Positions 16,428 to 25,306 are shown, counted from the first letter of the stretch. The stretch is 64,000 nt of DNA from Alteromonas stellipolaris (GCF_001562115.1 NZ_CP013926.1:2356001-2420000); one strand, 5' to 3'. The notes: generated by a model from the sequence alone, not told the origin. Numbers and translations: made by a program.

Positions 16428-16943
16428 ATGGCAAGAGAAAAATGGTACAGAAACCCAGAGATGATAATCGCACTCACAGCTCTGTTTATTGGACTGCTTA
16501 CCGCTTTCATTTCAATTTACTCTGCTTACACTGACCGCGCCTATGCTAAAGCTTCGGTATGGCCTAAAATTGAAATTTCTAGAAGCCATAATACTAATTC
16601 TTTTAGTTATGGCGTTGCCAATAAGGGAACTGGCCCAGCGCTCATCAAGTACGCAAAAGTTTATTCGGGTACGAAATTTCTAAAAAAATGGTCAGAATTT
16701 CCAGAATTCAAAAATATATCTCAATCCCATTTAAATAATACTACTTTGCCGTCGGGTCACTCTATAACACCTCTAAAATACAAAGGTGAGTCGGTTTCGG
16801 ATATATTAGCTATAGATGATAATATTGAAATAGAGCTCTGTTATTGCTCAATTTATGAGGATTGTTGGGTAGTTGATCGCACAAATATAACCCAACCAGT
16901 TAATTCATGTTCAGTCCGCTCTGAACACGCATTTTGGCAATGA
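16428..16943 (+). CDS. Cassette-borne protein with one membrane helix, unknown function
   Basis: 171 residues from ATG 16428 (AAGGG 9 bases upstream). An N-terminal anchor (MIIALTALFIGLLTAFISIY, about residues 11-30) precedes a soluble domain rich in short strands (SYGVANKGTGPALIKYAKVY) with a Cys-containing segment (ELCYCSIYEDCWVV). The segment NKGTGPALIK is seen in many small single-pass proteins of unknown role found near mobile elements. No enzyme motif was found. A GTTAGAT core begins 9 bases after the stop. Confidence 0.6.
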   Translation: MAREKWYRNPEMIIALTALFIGLLTAFISIYSAYTDRAYAKASVWPKIEISRSHNTNSFSYGVANKGTGPALIKYAKVYSGTKFLKKWSEFPEFKNISQSHLNNTTLPSGHSITPLKYKGESVSDILAIDDNIEIELCYCSIYEDCWVVDRTNITQPVNSCSVRSEHAFWQ

Positions 16944-16982
16944 AGTAATTAGTTAGATTGGCGCTTAGTCAGTTCTATTGTT

Positions 16983-17084
16983 GTGGTAACTGATGTAGCC
17001 AAATCAGATTTAGAATTATCCAAAGGTGCATGGATACTTTATTTAGCTTACATATTACCGCCCTCATTGGATTGTTATTTTTAA
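16983..17084 (+). pseudogene. Remnant of a small membrane protein cassette
   Basis: After the core GTTAGATTGGC (16952-16962) a frame reads VTDVAKSDLELSKGAWILYL, then a hydrophobic run that stops at 17082. Shifting by one base inside the run restores PALIGLLFLRN-like membrane sequence. The pattern resembles short two-helix proteins of the PLDc_N type. Probably a frameshifted cassette gene. Confidence 0.35.
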
Positions 17085-17091
17085 GGAATAT

Positions 17092-17475
17092 ATGCGTAGC
17101 ATCCAAATTTTAGGCTTAATATGCGCACTGGCTGCTCTAGTAGTTACGTACTGGTCAATGTTTATCATAACTCCGGTATCAAATGGGTCTGCCGCAAGTT
17201 CGGTCGGCTTAGTATTAATGTTTGTTGTCGTTCCTTTATTTGGACTTTCTGCCACTTTATTAATCCCATCTTCCTTAGCTTTACTGAACGCTAAGTTAAG
17301 GAGAGCCACCTTTATTTTCGGAAAATTTTGGTACGGTATATGGGCCATTAATAGCTTTTTTTTCATTGGCCTATTTAGCTATCGGGTTATACTTTTGTTC
17401 CCTGTATCTTGTTGTTGGGCTTGTAAATTAATTGGGCTATTACTAAAGCCTTTATTTCGAACTGGTAACGGCTGA
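17092..17475 (+). CDS. Cassette-borne integral membrane protein, unknown function
   Basis: 127 residues with three or four predicted membrane helices (about 5-24, 37-60, 80-100, 104-120) and little soluble sequence. The segment VSCCWACKLIG carries three cysteines close to the last helix. Good AAGGA ribosome site 7 bases before ATG. No family recognised. It is followed by a 75-base spacer ending in the core GTTAGGC (17550). Confidence 0.5.
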   Translation: MRSIQILGLICALAALVVTYWSMFIITPVSNGSAASSVGLVLMFVVVPLFGLSATLLIPSSLALLNAKLRRATFIFGKFWYGIWAINSFFFIGLFSYRVILLFPVSCCWACKLIGLLLKPLFRTGNG

Positions 17476-17556
17476 AGGTATTTTCGCTTTACCATAAACT
17501 CCAACGCGCCTCCAATTGGCAATATTTGATCTAGCTAAAACGGCAACTCGTTAGGC
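17476..17556 (+). other. attC-like spacer ending in GTTAGGC
   Basis: The spacer after the membrane-protein cassette ends in GTTAGGCAT (17550-17558), whose exact reverse complement ATGCCTAAC occurs at 17924-17932. These two mark the ends of the next cassette. The hairpin itself is poorly conserved. Confidence 0.5.
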
Positions 17557-17577
17557 ATTGGAAAAAGGGAAAAGCTA

Positions 17578-17931
17578 ATGAGACAGTTTCTTTTAGGTTT
17601 GTTTGTATCAACCCTGCTTGGTGCTGCTATTTTATTTTTTTCACCCTTTTTTATCGGTGAAATTGAGCCTTGGATCTCATCCTATTACTACACTGGCGCG
17701 CTACTATTGGCAGGGTTTATAGTGCTTATTGATCGGCATGCTTCTTACGAAAGCGTTTTTATAGGCATTATGCTTTAGCAAGCTATTTGCTTGTTTAATT
17801 TTATACCTGTAGATTCACTGGTCGGGGTCGCCTTGGTTATTATGGCCTTCAAGAGCTTATTGTCTTGTGTAGGTCTATTGTTAAAGTCCGCACTTATTAA
17901 CATTCTGTACGTGATTAAAGGGGATGCCTAA
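17578..17931 (+). pseudogene. Cassette-borne membrane protein with in-frame TAG
   Basis: ATG 17578 starts a membrane protein (helices about 3-23 and 38-53) that meets TAG at 17776-17778. The same frame stays open without a shift for 50 more codons, adding two hydrophobic segments (DSLVGVALVIMAFKSLL, LLLKSALINILYVI), and ends at a TAA that lies exactly in the attC core ATGCCTAAC. That exact fit shows that the full 117-codon frame is the original gene and that the amber codon arose later, or is read through. Function unknown. Confidence 0.65.
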
Positions 17932-17977
17932 CACCATGTTATCTGCAAAGCTGCGCCCTACTCACTCGCCGTTTGAA
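17924..17977 (+). other. attC-like site at right end of cassette array
   Basis: ATGCCTAAC (17924-17932) to GTTTGAA (17971-17977), 54 bases, close to the minimum attC length. The internal hairpin is weak. No cassette boundary is recognised to the right, so this is taken as the end of the array. Confidence 0.5.
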
Positions 17978-18037
17978 AGATAATCTTAATTGCCTTAGAG
18001 AATTTCACATAACAATTTAAAAATAGGGAAATATATA

Positions 18038-19165
18038 GTGAAAAGGATACTTTACGGATTGTTACTTATATTGGGAAGCCAATGTAACGCGTGGTCAGTT
18101 GAAACAGTATTTACAACCGAAGACTTAGTTATAAATAGTAAAAAGCTTGGTGAAACACGTAACCTTGTAGTGTATTTGCCTGCAGGTTACTTAAAAAGCG
18201 ACGCACACTACCCTGTATTGTATGTAACAGATGGTGATATTCAGGGGCCTCATACTGCGGGTACGATAGATTATTTGGCAAAATTCGATCAGGCACCACA
18301 GATGATTATTGTGGGTATTGTGAACCCTCGTGAAACACGCGAAAGAGACTTAACCTTAACCAGTGCAAATAATCAAAACCCACAGCAGTTAGTAAATGCA
18401 GACCTGTTTTTAGCTTTTGTTGAGCAAGAAGTGATACCCGAAGTAAAAGCGCGCTATCGTACTTTAGATTACCAAGGGTTGGCTGGCACCTCACACGGGG
18501 GACAATTTGCTATTAATGCTTTAGTGAAACGACCAGGTTTGTTCAATGGTGTTGTAGCAGTAAGCCCATCTCTATATTGGAATAAAAGCCAGTTACTTAC
18601 ATTAACTGAAAACGCGTTAAAGCAAGGCAGTTTACAAGGGCGTTTGTATATTTCTATAGCACAAGAAGAGCCTACAATGACTGAGCCCTTCGCCAACTTT
18701 GTTGCACTAACAAAGCGTTACCCTAACCAGCAATTTGCTGTAACCAGCCAAATGTTTAGTAATGAAACGCATAACACCACTGCATTACTTGGTCAGTACT
18801 ATGGTGTGAAGTATTTATTTAATGGTTGGGCAATACCTGAAACACCGCAAACCTTAGCCGATTTACAGGCTATCTTTGCAACACGTTCGTCATTGTTAAA
18901 AACATCGATGATTATTCCCGAAGATCGGGCTGCTGGTTATGGGCAGTGGTTACAGTATTTAAACAGGCAAGACGATGCGCTAGCCCTGCTTAAATGGAAT
19001 ACAGAAAATTACCCACATTCTTTAAATGCACATACCGCACTGATCAATGCTTACCTTCATTTTAATATGGAAGATGAAGCTAAACAGGCGCTTGGTACAG
19101 CGTTGCGGTTAATTAAAGGGCTTAGCACAGAACAAAAAGAACAACTTCAAAGTTTGTTCTCTTAA
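18038..19165 (+). CDS. Secreted alpha/beta-hydrolase esterase (esterase D/Fes-like)
   Basis: 375 residues. A signal peptide (about 1-18, MKRILYGLLLILGSQCNA) is followed by a putative-esterase domain: LYVTDGDIQG, nucleophile elbow GTSHGGQFAINAL, and a His in NETHNTTALLG. The last ~100 residues look like TPR-type helices (YLNRQDDALALLKWNTENYP). Relatives include enterochelin esterase-like and acyl-ester hydrolases of the periplasm. GTG start with AGGGA 9 bases upstream. No attC core follows it, so it is probably chromosomal rather than cassette cargo. Confidence 0.78.
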   Translation: MKRILYGLLLILGSQCNAWSVETVFTTEDLVINSKKLGETRNLVVYLPAGYLKSDAHYPVLYVTDGDIQGPHTAGTIDYLAKFDQAPQMIIVGIVNPRETRERDLTLTSANNQNPQQLVNADLFLAFVEQEVIPEVKARYRTLDYQGLAGTSHGGQFAINALVKRPGLFNGVVAVSPSLYWNKSQLLTLTENALKQGSLQGRLYISIAQEEPTMTEPFANFVALTKRYPNQQFAVTSQMFSNETHNTTALLGQYYGVKYLFNGWAIPETPQTLADLQAIFATRSSLLKTSMIIPEDRAAGYGQWLQYLNRQDDALALLKWNTENYPHSLNAHTALINAYLHFNMEDEAKQALGTALRLIKGLSTEQKEQLQSLFS

Positions 19166-19211
19166 CGTATAAAGCCCTTCAAGTAGGTTAAGCCGCTTTA
19201 TTTTATAGCGC

Positions 19212-19952
19212 CTACCCTGCGGTTTTAGATGATTTTTGCACAGCGCTATTCAGTTGATTTAGCTCTTTTTCCGTAAGGTTACGCCATTGGCCTGGTTTTA
19301 AATTACCTAGCTCTAAGTGCATGATGCGTGTGCGTTTCAGTTTAGTCACTTCGTAGCCGAGAAATTCGCACATGCGCCTGATTTGTCGGTTTAGGCCTTG
19401 GGTTAGAATAATTGAAAACTGAAACTTGCCACGTGCATTTACCTTACACGGTTTAGTCACGGTGCCTAAAATCGGTACGCCTTTTGCCATTTTTTGAACA
19501 AAACGTTCACTAATGGGTTGGTTAACGGTAACTTCGTATTCTTTATCGTGGGCATTTTCAGCACGCAAAATTTTATTCACAATATCGCCGTCACTGGTCA
19601 GAATAATCAATCCTTCTGATGGCTTATCAAGTCTGCCTACTGGGAAGATTCTTTGTTTGTGCTTAATGGCATCGATAATATTACCTTTTACATGGCGCTC
19701 GGTGGTACAGGTAATGCCAATGGGCTTGTTGTATACCAAGTAAATGCGGTCTGATTTGTCTTCGGCCACGGCTTTAACAAGCTTACCATCAACCTTCACC
19801 TGATCGCCCTGCGCTACTTTAGTACCCAGTTCAGGCAGCTTATCGTTAATGGTAACCCGATTTTGCTCAATCAATTTATCAGCTTCACGTCGTGAGCACA
19901 GTCCAGTATCACTGATATATTTATTAAGACGCTTTGTTACCTCAGAGGTCAT
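19212..19952 (-). CDS. rluF: 23S rRNA pseudouridine(2604) synthase RluF
   Basis: 246 residues. S4 RNA-binding domain at 1-60 (RLNKYISDTGLCSRREADKL), then a RsuA-type catalytic domain with the catalytic Asp motif GRLDKPSEGLIILTSDGD and the RluF-like end GLNRQIRRMCEFLGYEV. It closely follows RluF of E. coli through KEYEVTVNQPI and GVPILGTVTKPCKV. RluF isomerises U2604 in 23S rRNA and a tRNA-Tyr site. Convergent with the upstream esterase. Confidence 0.9.
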   Translation of the reverse strand: MTSEVTKRLNKYISDTGLCSRREADKLIEQNRVTINDKLPELGTKVAQGDQVKVDGKLVKAVAEDKSDRIYLVYNKPIGITCTTERHVKGNIIDAIKHKQRIFPVGRLDKPSEGLIILTSDGDIVNKILRAENAHDKEYEVTVNQPISERFVQKMAKGVPILGTVTKPCKVNARGKFQFSIILTQGLNRQIRRMCEFLGYEVTKLKRTRIMHLELGNLKPGQWRNLTEKELNQLNSAVQKSSKTAG

Positions 19953-20043
19953 GCTAAAAGTCCTTACCCTTTCGCTTCTAAACGATAACGTGAGTAAACC
20001 TCGCCGGTTTTACTCTCAATGTTGTTACCATTAATTTTACTAT

Positions 20044-20073
20044 AAAAAAAGCGAGCTAAAAGCTCGCTTTTTT
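20044..20073. terminator. Rho-independent terminator, bidirectional
   Basis: GCGAGC-TAAAA-GCTCGC (20051-20067) with A-run on the left and T-run on the right. It lies directly after the EF-hand gene on the - strand. Confidence 0.85.
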
Positions 20074-20088
20074 AACATTCAGTTAGTA

Positions 20089-20352
20089 TTAATATTCCCA
20101 CCAACACTCTTGCCACCACTCAAGGAATTCCTCGAAATCGATATAGCCGTCGTTATTGCTGTCTATTAATTTAAAACCTTCCTGTACATGGCTGGCTTTT
20201 GTTTTTGGAGAAATAACGGTTAATAACTCGATAAACTCCGTTAAATCAATTTGACCATTACCATCTTGGTCGAAGAAGGTGAAATCTTTCTTTATTTCTT
20301 CAATTTTTTCGTCTGAAAGTTGAGCGGTCACACGCTTTCCCTTTTTTAGCAA
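20089..20352 (-). CDS. Small EF-hand calcium-binding protein
   Basis: 87 residues with two canonical EF-hand loops, DQDGNGQIDLTE (about 28-39) and DSNNDGYIDFEE (about 64-75), each with Asp at position 1 and Glu at position 12. No signal peptide, so it is cytoplasmic. It ends in an aromatic-rich tail (WWQECWWEY) that could bind a partner. Calmodulin-like proteins of this size are uncommon in bacteria; the partner is not known. It lies between rluF and trhO with its own terminator. Confidence 0.85.
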   Translation of the reverse strand: MLKKGKRVTAQLSDEKIEEIKKDFTFFDQDGNGQIDLTEFIELLTVISPKTKASHVQEGFKLIDSNNDGYIDFEEFLEWWQECWWEY

Positions 20353-20392
20353 CTACATAGAGGGTGAGTTTAACGCCCTTATTGAGTAGTGT

Positions 20393-21388
20393 CTATGCTT
20401 GATTTTCTCTTGCTTTTAATGCGCGCTCACGTTGTAAGCGGGCCTTTTCTTCACGTTTTTGTTCCATAGTAATTCGTGCCTCTGTACCCACGTGTTCTTG
20501 CTTTCTCATCTTGGCAAGATTCACCTGCTTTTCGCGCTCACGAAAACGGGAAAGTTGATCTTCTGTATGGGTTCCAAAACAATGCGGGCAGCTTACGCCA
20601 GACTCATATTTTTCACTTTGCATGTCTTCATCGGTAATCGGTAAACGACAGGCATAGCACTGATGATAATCACTTTTTTCAAGATCGTGATTCACAGCCA
20701 CACGATTATCAAATACAAAACAGTCGCCTTCCCACAATGACTCTTCTTTTGGTACATCTTCTAAATACTGAAGAATACCGCCTTCCAAGTGGTATACCTC
20801 ATCAAACCCCTGCTCTTTTAAATAAGCCGTAGATTTTTCACAGCGAATACCGCCGGTGCAAAACATGGCCACTTTTTTGTTTTTTTCTGGGCTTAATGTT
20901 TTAGCGACATACTCTGGAAACTCCCGAAAAGTTTCAGTTTTAGGGTCGATAGCGTGCTTAAAAGTACCAATTTCGATTTCATAACCATTTCGAGTATCTA
21001 TCACAGTCACATCGGGGTCGCTAATAAGCGCGTTCCAGTCGGCTGGTTTCACGTACGTACCTACGGTTTTACGTGGGTCGATACCTTCAACACCCATGGT
21101 GACGATTTCTTTTTTGAGCTTAACCTTGGTGCGGTAAAAAGGCTGTTCTTCGTGAAGTGATTCTTTACAAGAGATAGGATTAATTCTCTCGTCGGCATTA
21201 AGATATTGAAGTAATCCATCAATACCTTCTCGCGTGCCTGAAACTGTGCCATTGATGCCTTCGCTGGCAAGTAAAAGCGGACCTTTAATGCCATTAGATT
21301 CCATGGCAGTTAATAGGGGTTGGCGCATGGCCTCGAAGTTTTCAAGCGCAACAAATTTGTACATCGCGCAAACGATATATTTAGACAT
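20393..21388 (-). CDS. trhO: tRNA uridine(34) hydroxylase TrhO (rhodanese family)
   Basis: 331 residues: N-terminal ferredoxin-like domain ([16 protein letters not shown]), central rhodanese domain with catalytic Cys in [11 protein letters not shown], and a C-terminal Cys pair region ([14 protein letters not shown]) with a charged tail. This matches TrhO/YceA, which hydroxylates U34 of tRNAs in an oxygen-dependent way as the first step to mo5U/cmo5U. cmoM, a later enzyme of the same modification, is also in the window (44623-45384). The gene ends with TAG. Confidence 0.93.
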   Translation of the reverse strand: MSKYIVCAMYKFVALENFEAMRQPLLTAMESNGIKGPLLLASEGINGTVSGTREGIDGLLQYLNADERINPISCKESLHEEQPFYRTKVKLKKEIVTMGVEGIDPRKTVGTYVKPADWNALISDPDVTVIDTRNGYEIEIGTFKHAIDPKTETFREFPEYVAKTLSPEKNKKVAMFCTGGIRCEKSTAYLKEQGFDEVYHLEGGILQYLEDVPKEESLWEGDCFVFDNRVAVNHDLEKSDYHQCYACRLPITDEDMQSEKYESGVSCPHCFGTHTEDQLSRFREREKQVNLAKMRKQEHVGTEARITMEQKREEKARLQRERALKARENQA

Positions 21389-21474
21389 AGTAATGTTAAC
21401 CTTTGCTAGTTGGAACGTAAAACCAGTGCAAAAATGCGGCGCGCACTATATCAAATCAGTTTTAACATTTCCAG

Positions 21475-22005
21475 TTAGGCAGCAAGAAAGGACTCAGACT
21501 GCTCAATGATGTCACTAAGCATGGTGTTGTCTTCACCAATAGAGGAGGAATAAGTAGCGGCAATGCGCTTTTGCGTTGCTAACGAACAGTTAGTAATAAT
21601 ATCTTGCCTGATTTTCTTAGCGTCATTTGTTTGTGCAAGTGGCACTGGGTGCATTTCATTGTGAAGGCGTACTTCATCAAACTGCAATGATGAGGGCTCT
21701 TGCTGTGTTACTTGATGCGCTATTTTTTGAGACAATCGATTCATGTGTAACCAATCTGACTCACTCGCAAAAAGTGGTGCTTTGCGGTAAAAGTTAAGCG
21801 CTTCTAGTCGTTGTGTGATGTCACTACTGGCTTCGTCTTCGCTAGGGCTTTCTATCGATATTGTATCGGCAAGCGCACTTTGCTGCATTGCCAAATACAA
21901 AGCAAAAAGCGTGGCATTACCCGCTGCTTTTGACAGCGTGCCGTTCCATTCCCATGCCATACTGGGATCTATGGATTTAATTGTGTTTATATCGTTATCA
22001 GACAC
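21475..22005 (-). CDS. Conserved hypothetical protein (possibly VC2046/SO_2500-like)
   Basis: 176 residues, mostly alpha-helical and without membrane helices or signal. Pattern ATLFALYLAMQQSALADT followed by a second helical block (LNFYRKAPLFASESDWLH) loosely resembles the gammaproteobacterial VC2046-type family, but I am not certain. No catalytic motif seen. It is transcribed away from the adjacent REC-TPR gene. Confidence 0.6.
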   Translation of the reverse strand: MSDNDINTIKSIDPSMAWEWNGTLSKAAGNATLFALYLAMQQSALADTISIESPSEDEASSDITQRLEALNFYRKAPLFASESDWLHMNRLSQKIAHQVTQQEPSSLQFDEVRLHNEMHPVPLAQTNDAKKIRQDIITNCSLATQKRIAATYSSSIGEDNTMLSDIIEQSESFLAA

Positions 22006-22152
22006 AAAAATAAGACGATTTAAAATTCATACCTATAGTGTCGGCAAGATAATGTTTTTCTTAAGCTTATTCTTGCCCTTATCGTTATTTTAAACAATCA
22101 TGTATAGAACCTCTCAAGTAGTTAAAGTGTCATGGTTATCATTGGATGAAAA

Positions 22153-23796
22153 ATGAACTTTTCGAATAAGCAGGTGCTTATTGTTGAAGATCAACGCCCT
22201 TTTCTCTTATTACTACGTGGATTATTGCATTCCATGGGCGCAAGTGACGTTGTTACCAAGTCTTCTGCGGAAAAGGCGCTGTCACTGTGTAAAAAGCAGA
22301 AATTCGATATTATTGTTTGCGATCTTCATTTAGGGGTAGACAAAAAAAACGGTTTCGAGCTTATAGAAGAGCTGAGAATAAAGCGCTTAATTAAACCCAC
22401 CACCGTGTTTATATTAATTAGCGCTGATAGTGCGCGCCCTGTAGTACTTGGCTCTATTGAACGACGCCCTGATGATTATCTTATTAAGCCCTTTTCACAG
22501 GTACAACTTAAAACCCGTATTACCCGCGCATGGCAAAAACGACAGTTTTTAGGGGCGGTATTACAAGAGGTGGCCAATGAAAATATCAACGATGCTATCG
22601 ATTTGTGTGAAGATCTTATTAGTACCCCATCACCCTATACAGGCACGTGTGAGCAGCTTTTAGTTGAACTGTATTTGCGCCTAGAACAATACGACAAAGC
22701 ACTGGATGTACTTGCGCCTTACTTAGAGGGAAAGCCAATACTTTGGGCTAAGGTTGCGTTGGCAAAAACCTATCTAGCTTTAGAAGAATTCGATAAAGCC
22801 ATTGGTATTGCCGAGGATATTATTAAACGCAACCGGTTTAATGCCGAGGCCCATGATGTATTGGCGAAAGCCAATGATGCAAAGGATCAGGGCGAAGCCG
22901 CGATTTCTGCGATTAAGCATGCCATAAAACTTTCGCCCTTTTCTTTGCCTAGGCATTTTAGTGCATGCTCCATAGCGCGAAACCATAAGGATTACATTTT
23001 AGCCTCTACCTCTAGTTTGGCCATATGGGACTTATCGAAAAGAACCGTACATCAGAACAGCCTGCATTGGTGTGGATTTATTCGAAGCTTGCTTGATGTC
23101 GCCGAATATACCGATGACAAACGCACGCGAAATCGCTATCAACAAGAAGCTTTGCTTGCCCTCCAACGGGGTAAGTTTGATGAAAACATATTACGTATAG
23201 ACGAAGATTTTGATGTCAGTATTTTTGGCAGCATTATCAACGCTCGCGTTAATGCTATTGATGGGAAAATGCTTGATGCCAAAAAGAATTTGGCGCAATC
23301 ACAAGCTGCCATAGACGAAAAGTACACCACGCCGCCAATCACATTTATACCGGATAGCCTTAAAGTCATGTACGACCTTGGTGAATTTGAAGACGCACTG
23401 CAACTTCAAGACATCATTAAACAGCAGAATTTAGAATTCGATTCTAATAGCGACTTCTTGTTACGTTCAGAGACGACAAAAGTCCAACAAAACATGACTA
23501 ATTATCAGCAGTTCAACCGTGAAGGCATTCAGCTTTACCAACAAGGCCAATATGAAAAAGCAAAAGACTCCTTTGCCCTTGCACAAGGCTTTTCGCCGGT
23601 AAATACAGGTGTAGCCCTCAACCTATTACAGTGCTTATTACAGATATTAAGCAAAAACCAAAAGCCAGATCCTGATTTATTTAAAGAATGTCGTCGACTT
23701 TATAAACTTATTGATGACATGCCACTAAAGGTGCAACACGAAGAGAAATACTCTACGCTACGTAACGACTTAGACACTTTTATGGGAATTACATAA
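22153..23796 (+). CDS. Response regulator with receiver and TPR domains
   Basis: 547 residues. Receiver domain 1-130 with acidic pair VEDQ, phospho-acceptor Asp in IIVCDLHLG, Ser/Thr in LISADS and Lys in DDYLIKPF. The remainder is a chain of TPR-like helical repeats (YLRLEQYDKALDVLAPYL, TYLALEEFDKAIGIAEDI). There is no DNA-binding or enzymatic output, so it presumably acts through protein contacts, as do VieB-like regulators. A second protein of exactly the same length and layout is encoded at 40183. The downstream lipoprotein gene overlaps its stop by one base (TAATG). Confidence 0.85.
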   Translation: MNFSNKQVLIVEDQRPFLLLLRGLLHSMGASDVVTKSSAEKALSLCKKQKFDIIVCDLHLGVDKKNGFELIEELRIKRLIKPTTVFILISADSARPVVLGSIERRPDDYLIKPFSQVQLKTRITRAWQKRQFLGAVLQEVANENINDAIDLCEDLISTPSPYTGTCEQLLVELYLRLEQYDKALDVLAPYLEGKPILWAKVALAKTYLALEEFDKAIGIAEDIIKRNRFNAEAHDVLAKANDAKDQGEAAISAIKHAIKLSPFSLPRHFSACSIARNHKDYILASTSSLAIWDLSKRTVHQNSLHWCGFIRSLLDVAEYTDDKRTRNRYQQEALLALQRGKFDENILRIDEDFDVSIFGSIINARVNAIDGKMLDAKKNLAQSQAAIDEKYTTPPITFIPDSLKVMYDLGEFEDALQLQDIIKQQNLEFDSNSDFLLRSETTKVQQNMTNYQQFNREGIQLYQQGQYEKAKDSFALAQGFSPVNTGVALNLLQCLLQILSKNQKPDPDLFKECRRLYKLIDDMPLKVQHEEKYSTLRNDLDTFMGIT

Positions 23797-24125
23797 TGAC
23801 AATAACCCTAATTGAAAAAATCTGTGCGCTTGCTAGCCTACTTTCAGTTGTAGCACTTAATGGATGCAGCCAAACCCCACCTTGTGAAGATATTGTAGAA
23901 GTAAATCGTCAATTACATGTATGCAAAAGCTTGTCGAAAGTGATGAATGATAATCGCTACCCACAGCAAGCGATGTCAGCGAAAAAGCGTTATGAAAGTG
24001 AATGTGAAAACTTCAGGTATTATCGCGATGATTACGACACTATTTGTAAGGGAGAGCAACAAGCCATTGGCAAAAAAGCCAAAGCGGCGGTTAACAAGGA
24101 AAGTTTACCTCCTAAAGATTATTAA
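23796..24125 (+). CDS. Small lipoprotein translationally coupled to REC-TPR regulator
   Basis: 109 residues with a lipoprotein signal (ASLLSVVALNGC, Cys at residue 24). The mature part contains five further Cys residues (CEDIVEVNRQLHVCKSLSKV, ECENF, TICKG), suggesting disulfides, and a basic C-terminus. The start codon overlaps the stop of the REC-TPR gene, so both are made together. No family recognised. Confidence 0.75.
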   Translation: MTITLIEKICALASLLSVVALNGCSQTPPCEDIVEVNRQLHVCKSLSKVMNDNRYPQQAMSAKKRYESECENFRYYRDDYDTICKGEQQAIGKKAKAAVNKESLPPKDY

Positions 24126-24176
24126 GTAGCGGGTTGTTTTTTGATACCAAGCGTTATGCGGAGCTTTAAAGGCAGC

Positions 24177-24200
24177 ACCTTACAGGCAACGTAAGGTTTT
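24177..24200 (+). terminator. Weak rho-independent terminator
   Basis: ACCTTAC (24177-24183) pairs with GTAAGGT (24191-24197), followed by a short T-run; located after the lipoprotein gene. The rest of 24126-24310 is the leader of pfkA, with AAAAGG 8 bases before its ATG. Confidence 0.5.
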
Positions 24201-24310
24201 ATTGGCGGTGTGGTTTTGATGTTGCCATGTTACCGTATGGTCTAGCGCCTTGTTCGTAGTAACATCTATTTAAAGAGGCGTTATCAAGTAGACGAGAAAA
24301 GGATGAAAAC

Positions 24311-25306
24311 ATGTCGAAACGCGTTGCAGTGCTAACATCGGGTGGTGATGCGCCAGGAATGAATGCTTGTATTCGAGCTATTGTTATAGCCTGTGAGAGA
24401 CAAGGATTTACGCTGTTTGGTTACCAGCATGGTTATAACGGCTTACTTGAGCAAGAGTATGAGATACTTGCGCCTCAAGCAACGCACAACCTCATCCAGC
24501 AAGGGGGCACCGTACTACACAGCGCCCGTTGCGAACCTTTCAAAACCGACGAAGGAGCAAAAACTGCTGCCACTAACCTTACAAAACTAGAGGTTGATAC
24601 CCTCATTGTGATTGGCGGCGATGGGTCTTTTAGAGGTGCTGATCATTTGGCAGATTTCTGGCACGGTCAAATTATTGGTATTCCAGGTACCATAGACAAT
24701 GATGTCGCTGGCACCGATGCCACCATTGGTTATTACACCGCTATCGATACAGTCGTTTCATCAATCGATAAAGTCAGAGACACTGCAGACGCGTTTGAAC
24801 GTATTTTCATTGTAGAAGTGATGGGCAGACATGCCGGTTTTCTTGCGTTGAATTCAGCCCTCGCCTCGGCGGCTGATTACGTTATTTTGCCAGAAACCTT
24901 TGATCAATGTGATGCAGAACTGGATAAAATTACTGGGCAAATTGAGAAGAGAAGACAACTCAAAGGCGCGATTAGCTTTATTATAGTGGTAGCTGAAAAT
25001 GTGTGGCCTGGTGGACTTAACGATTTGGCCAACAAACTGGTATCAAAAACCCAGTCTGAAGTTCGCCCTGTAACGCTAGGTCATGTTCAGCGTGGTGGTT
25101 CACCGGTGAGTCAAGATAGGTTGCTTGCTACTAAGTTAGGCACCTATGCTGTGAGTTTAGTGGGTAGTGACACCAACGGCGTTATGGTAGGTGAACTTAA
25201 TGGTACGCCCAGTGAAATTCCCCTTACACAAACATGGGAGAAGAACAAACCGTTAAACCCTTCTAGTATGGAAACCATGCTCACCATCATGAATGAACGA
25301 TACTGA
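24311..25306 (+). CDS. pfkA: 6-phosphofructokinase
   Basis: 331 residues. ATP-site LTSGGDAPGMNA at the N-terminus, GGDGS (ATP-dependent rather than PPi-type) near 102, catalytic PGTIDNDVAGTD near 125, substrate loop EVMGRHAGF near 170 and HVQRGGSPVSQDR near 255. Catalyses the committed step of the Embden-Meyerhof pathway, fructose 6-phosphate plus ATP to fructose 1,6-bisphosphate. A pfkA is consistent with the sugar/maltodextrin genes found later in the window. Monocistronic, with a strong terminator downstream. Confidence 0.95.
   Translation: MSKRVAVLTSGGDAPGMNACIRAIVIACERQGFTLFGYQHGYNGLLEQEYEILAPQATHNLIQQGGTVLHSARCEPFKTDEGAKTAATNLTKLEVDTLIVIGGDGSFRGADHLADFWHGQIIGIPGTIDNDVAGTDATIGYYTAIDTVVSSIDKVRDTADAFERIFIVEVMGRHAGFLALNSALASAADYVILPETFDQCDAELDKITGQIEKRRQLKGAISFIIVVAENVWPGGLNDLANKLVSKTQSEVRPVTLGHVQRGGSPVSQDRLLATKLGTYAVSLVGSDTNGVMVGELNGTPSEIPLTQTWEKNKPLNPSSMETMLTIMNERY

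Noticed and set aside
8588..17977. Prophage or genomic island explanation for the accessory block
   Set aside because: No phage structural genes, tRNA attachment site or integrase seen; attC cores explain the pattern better.
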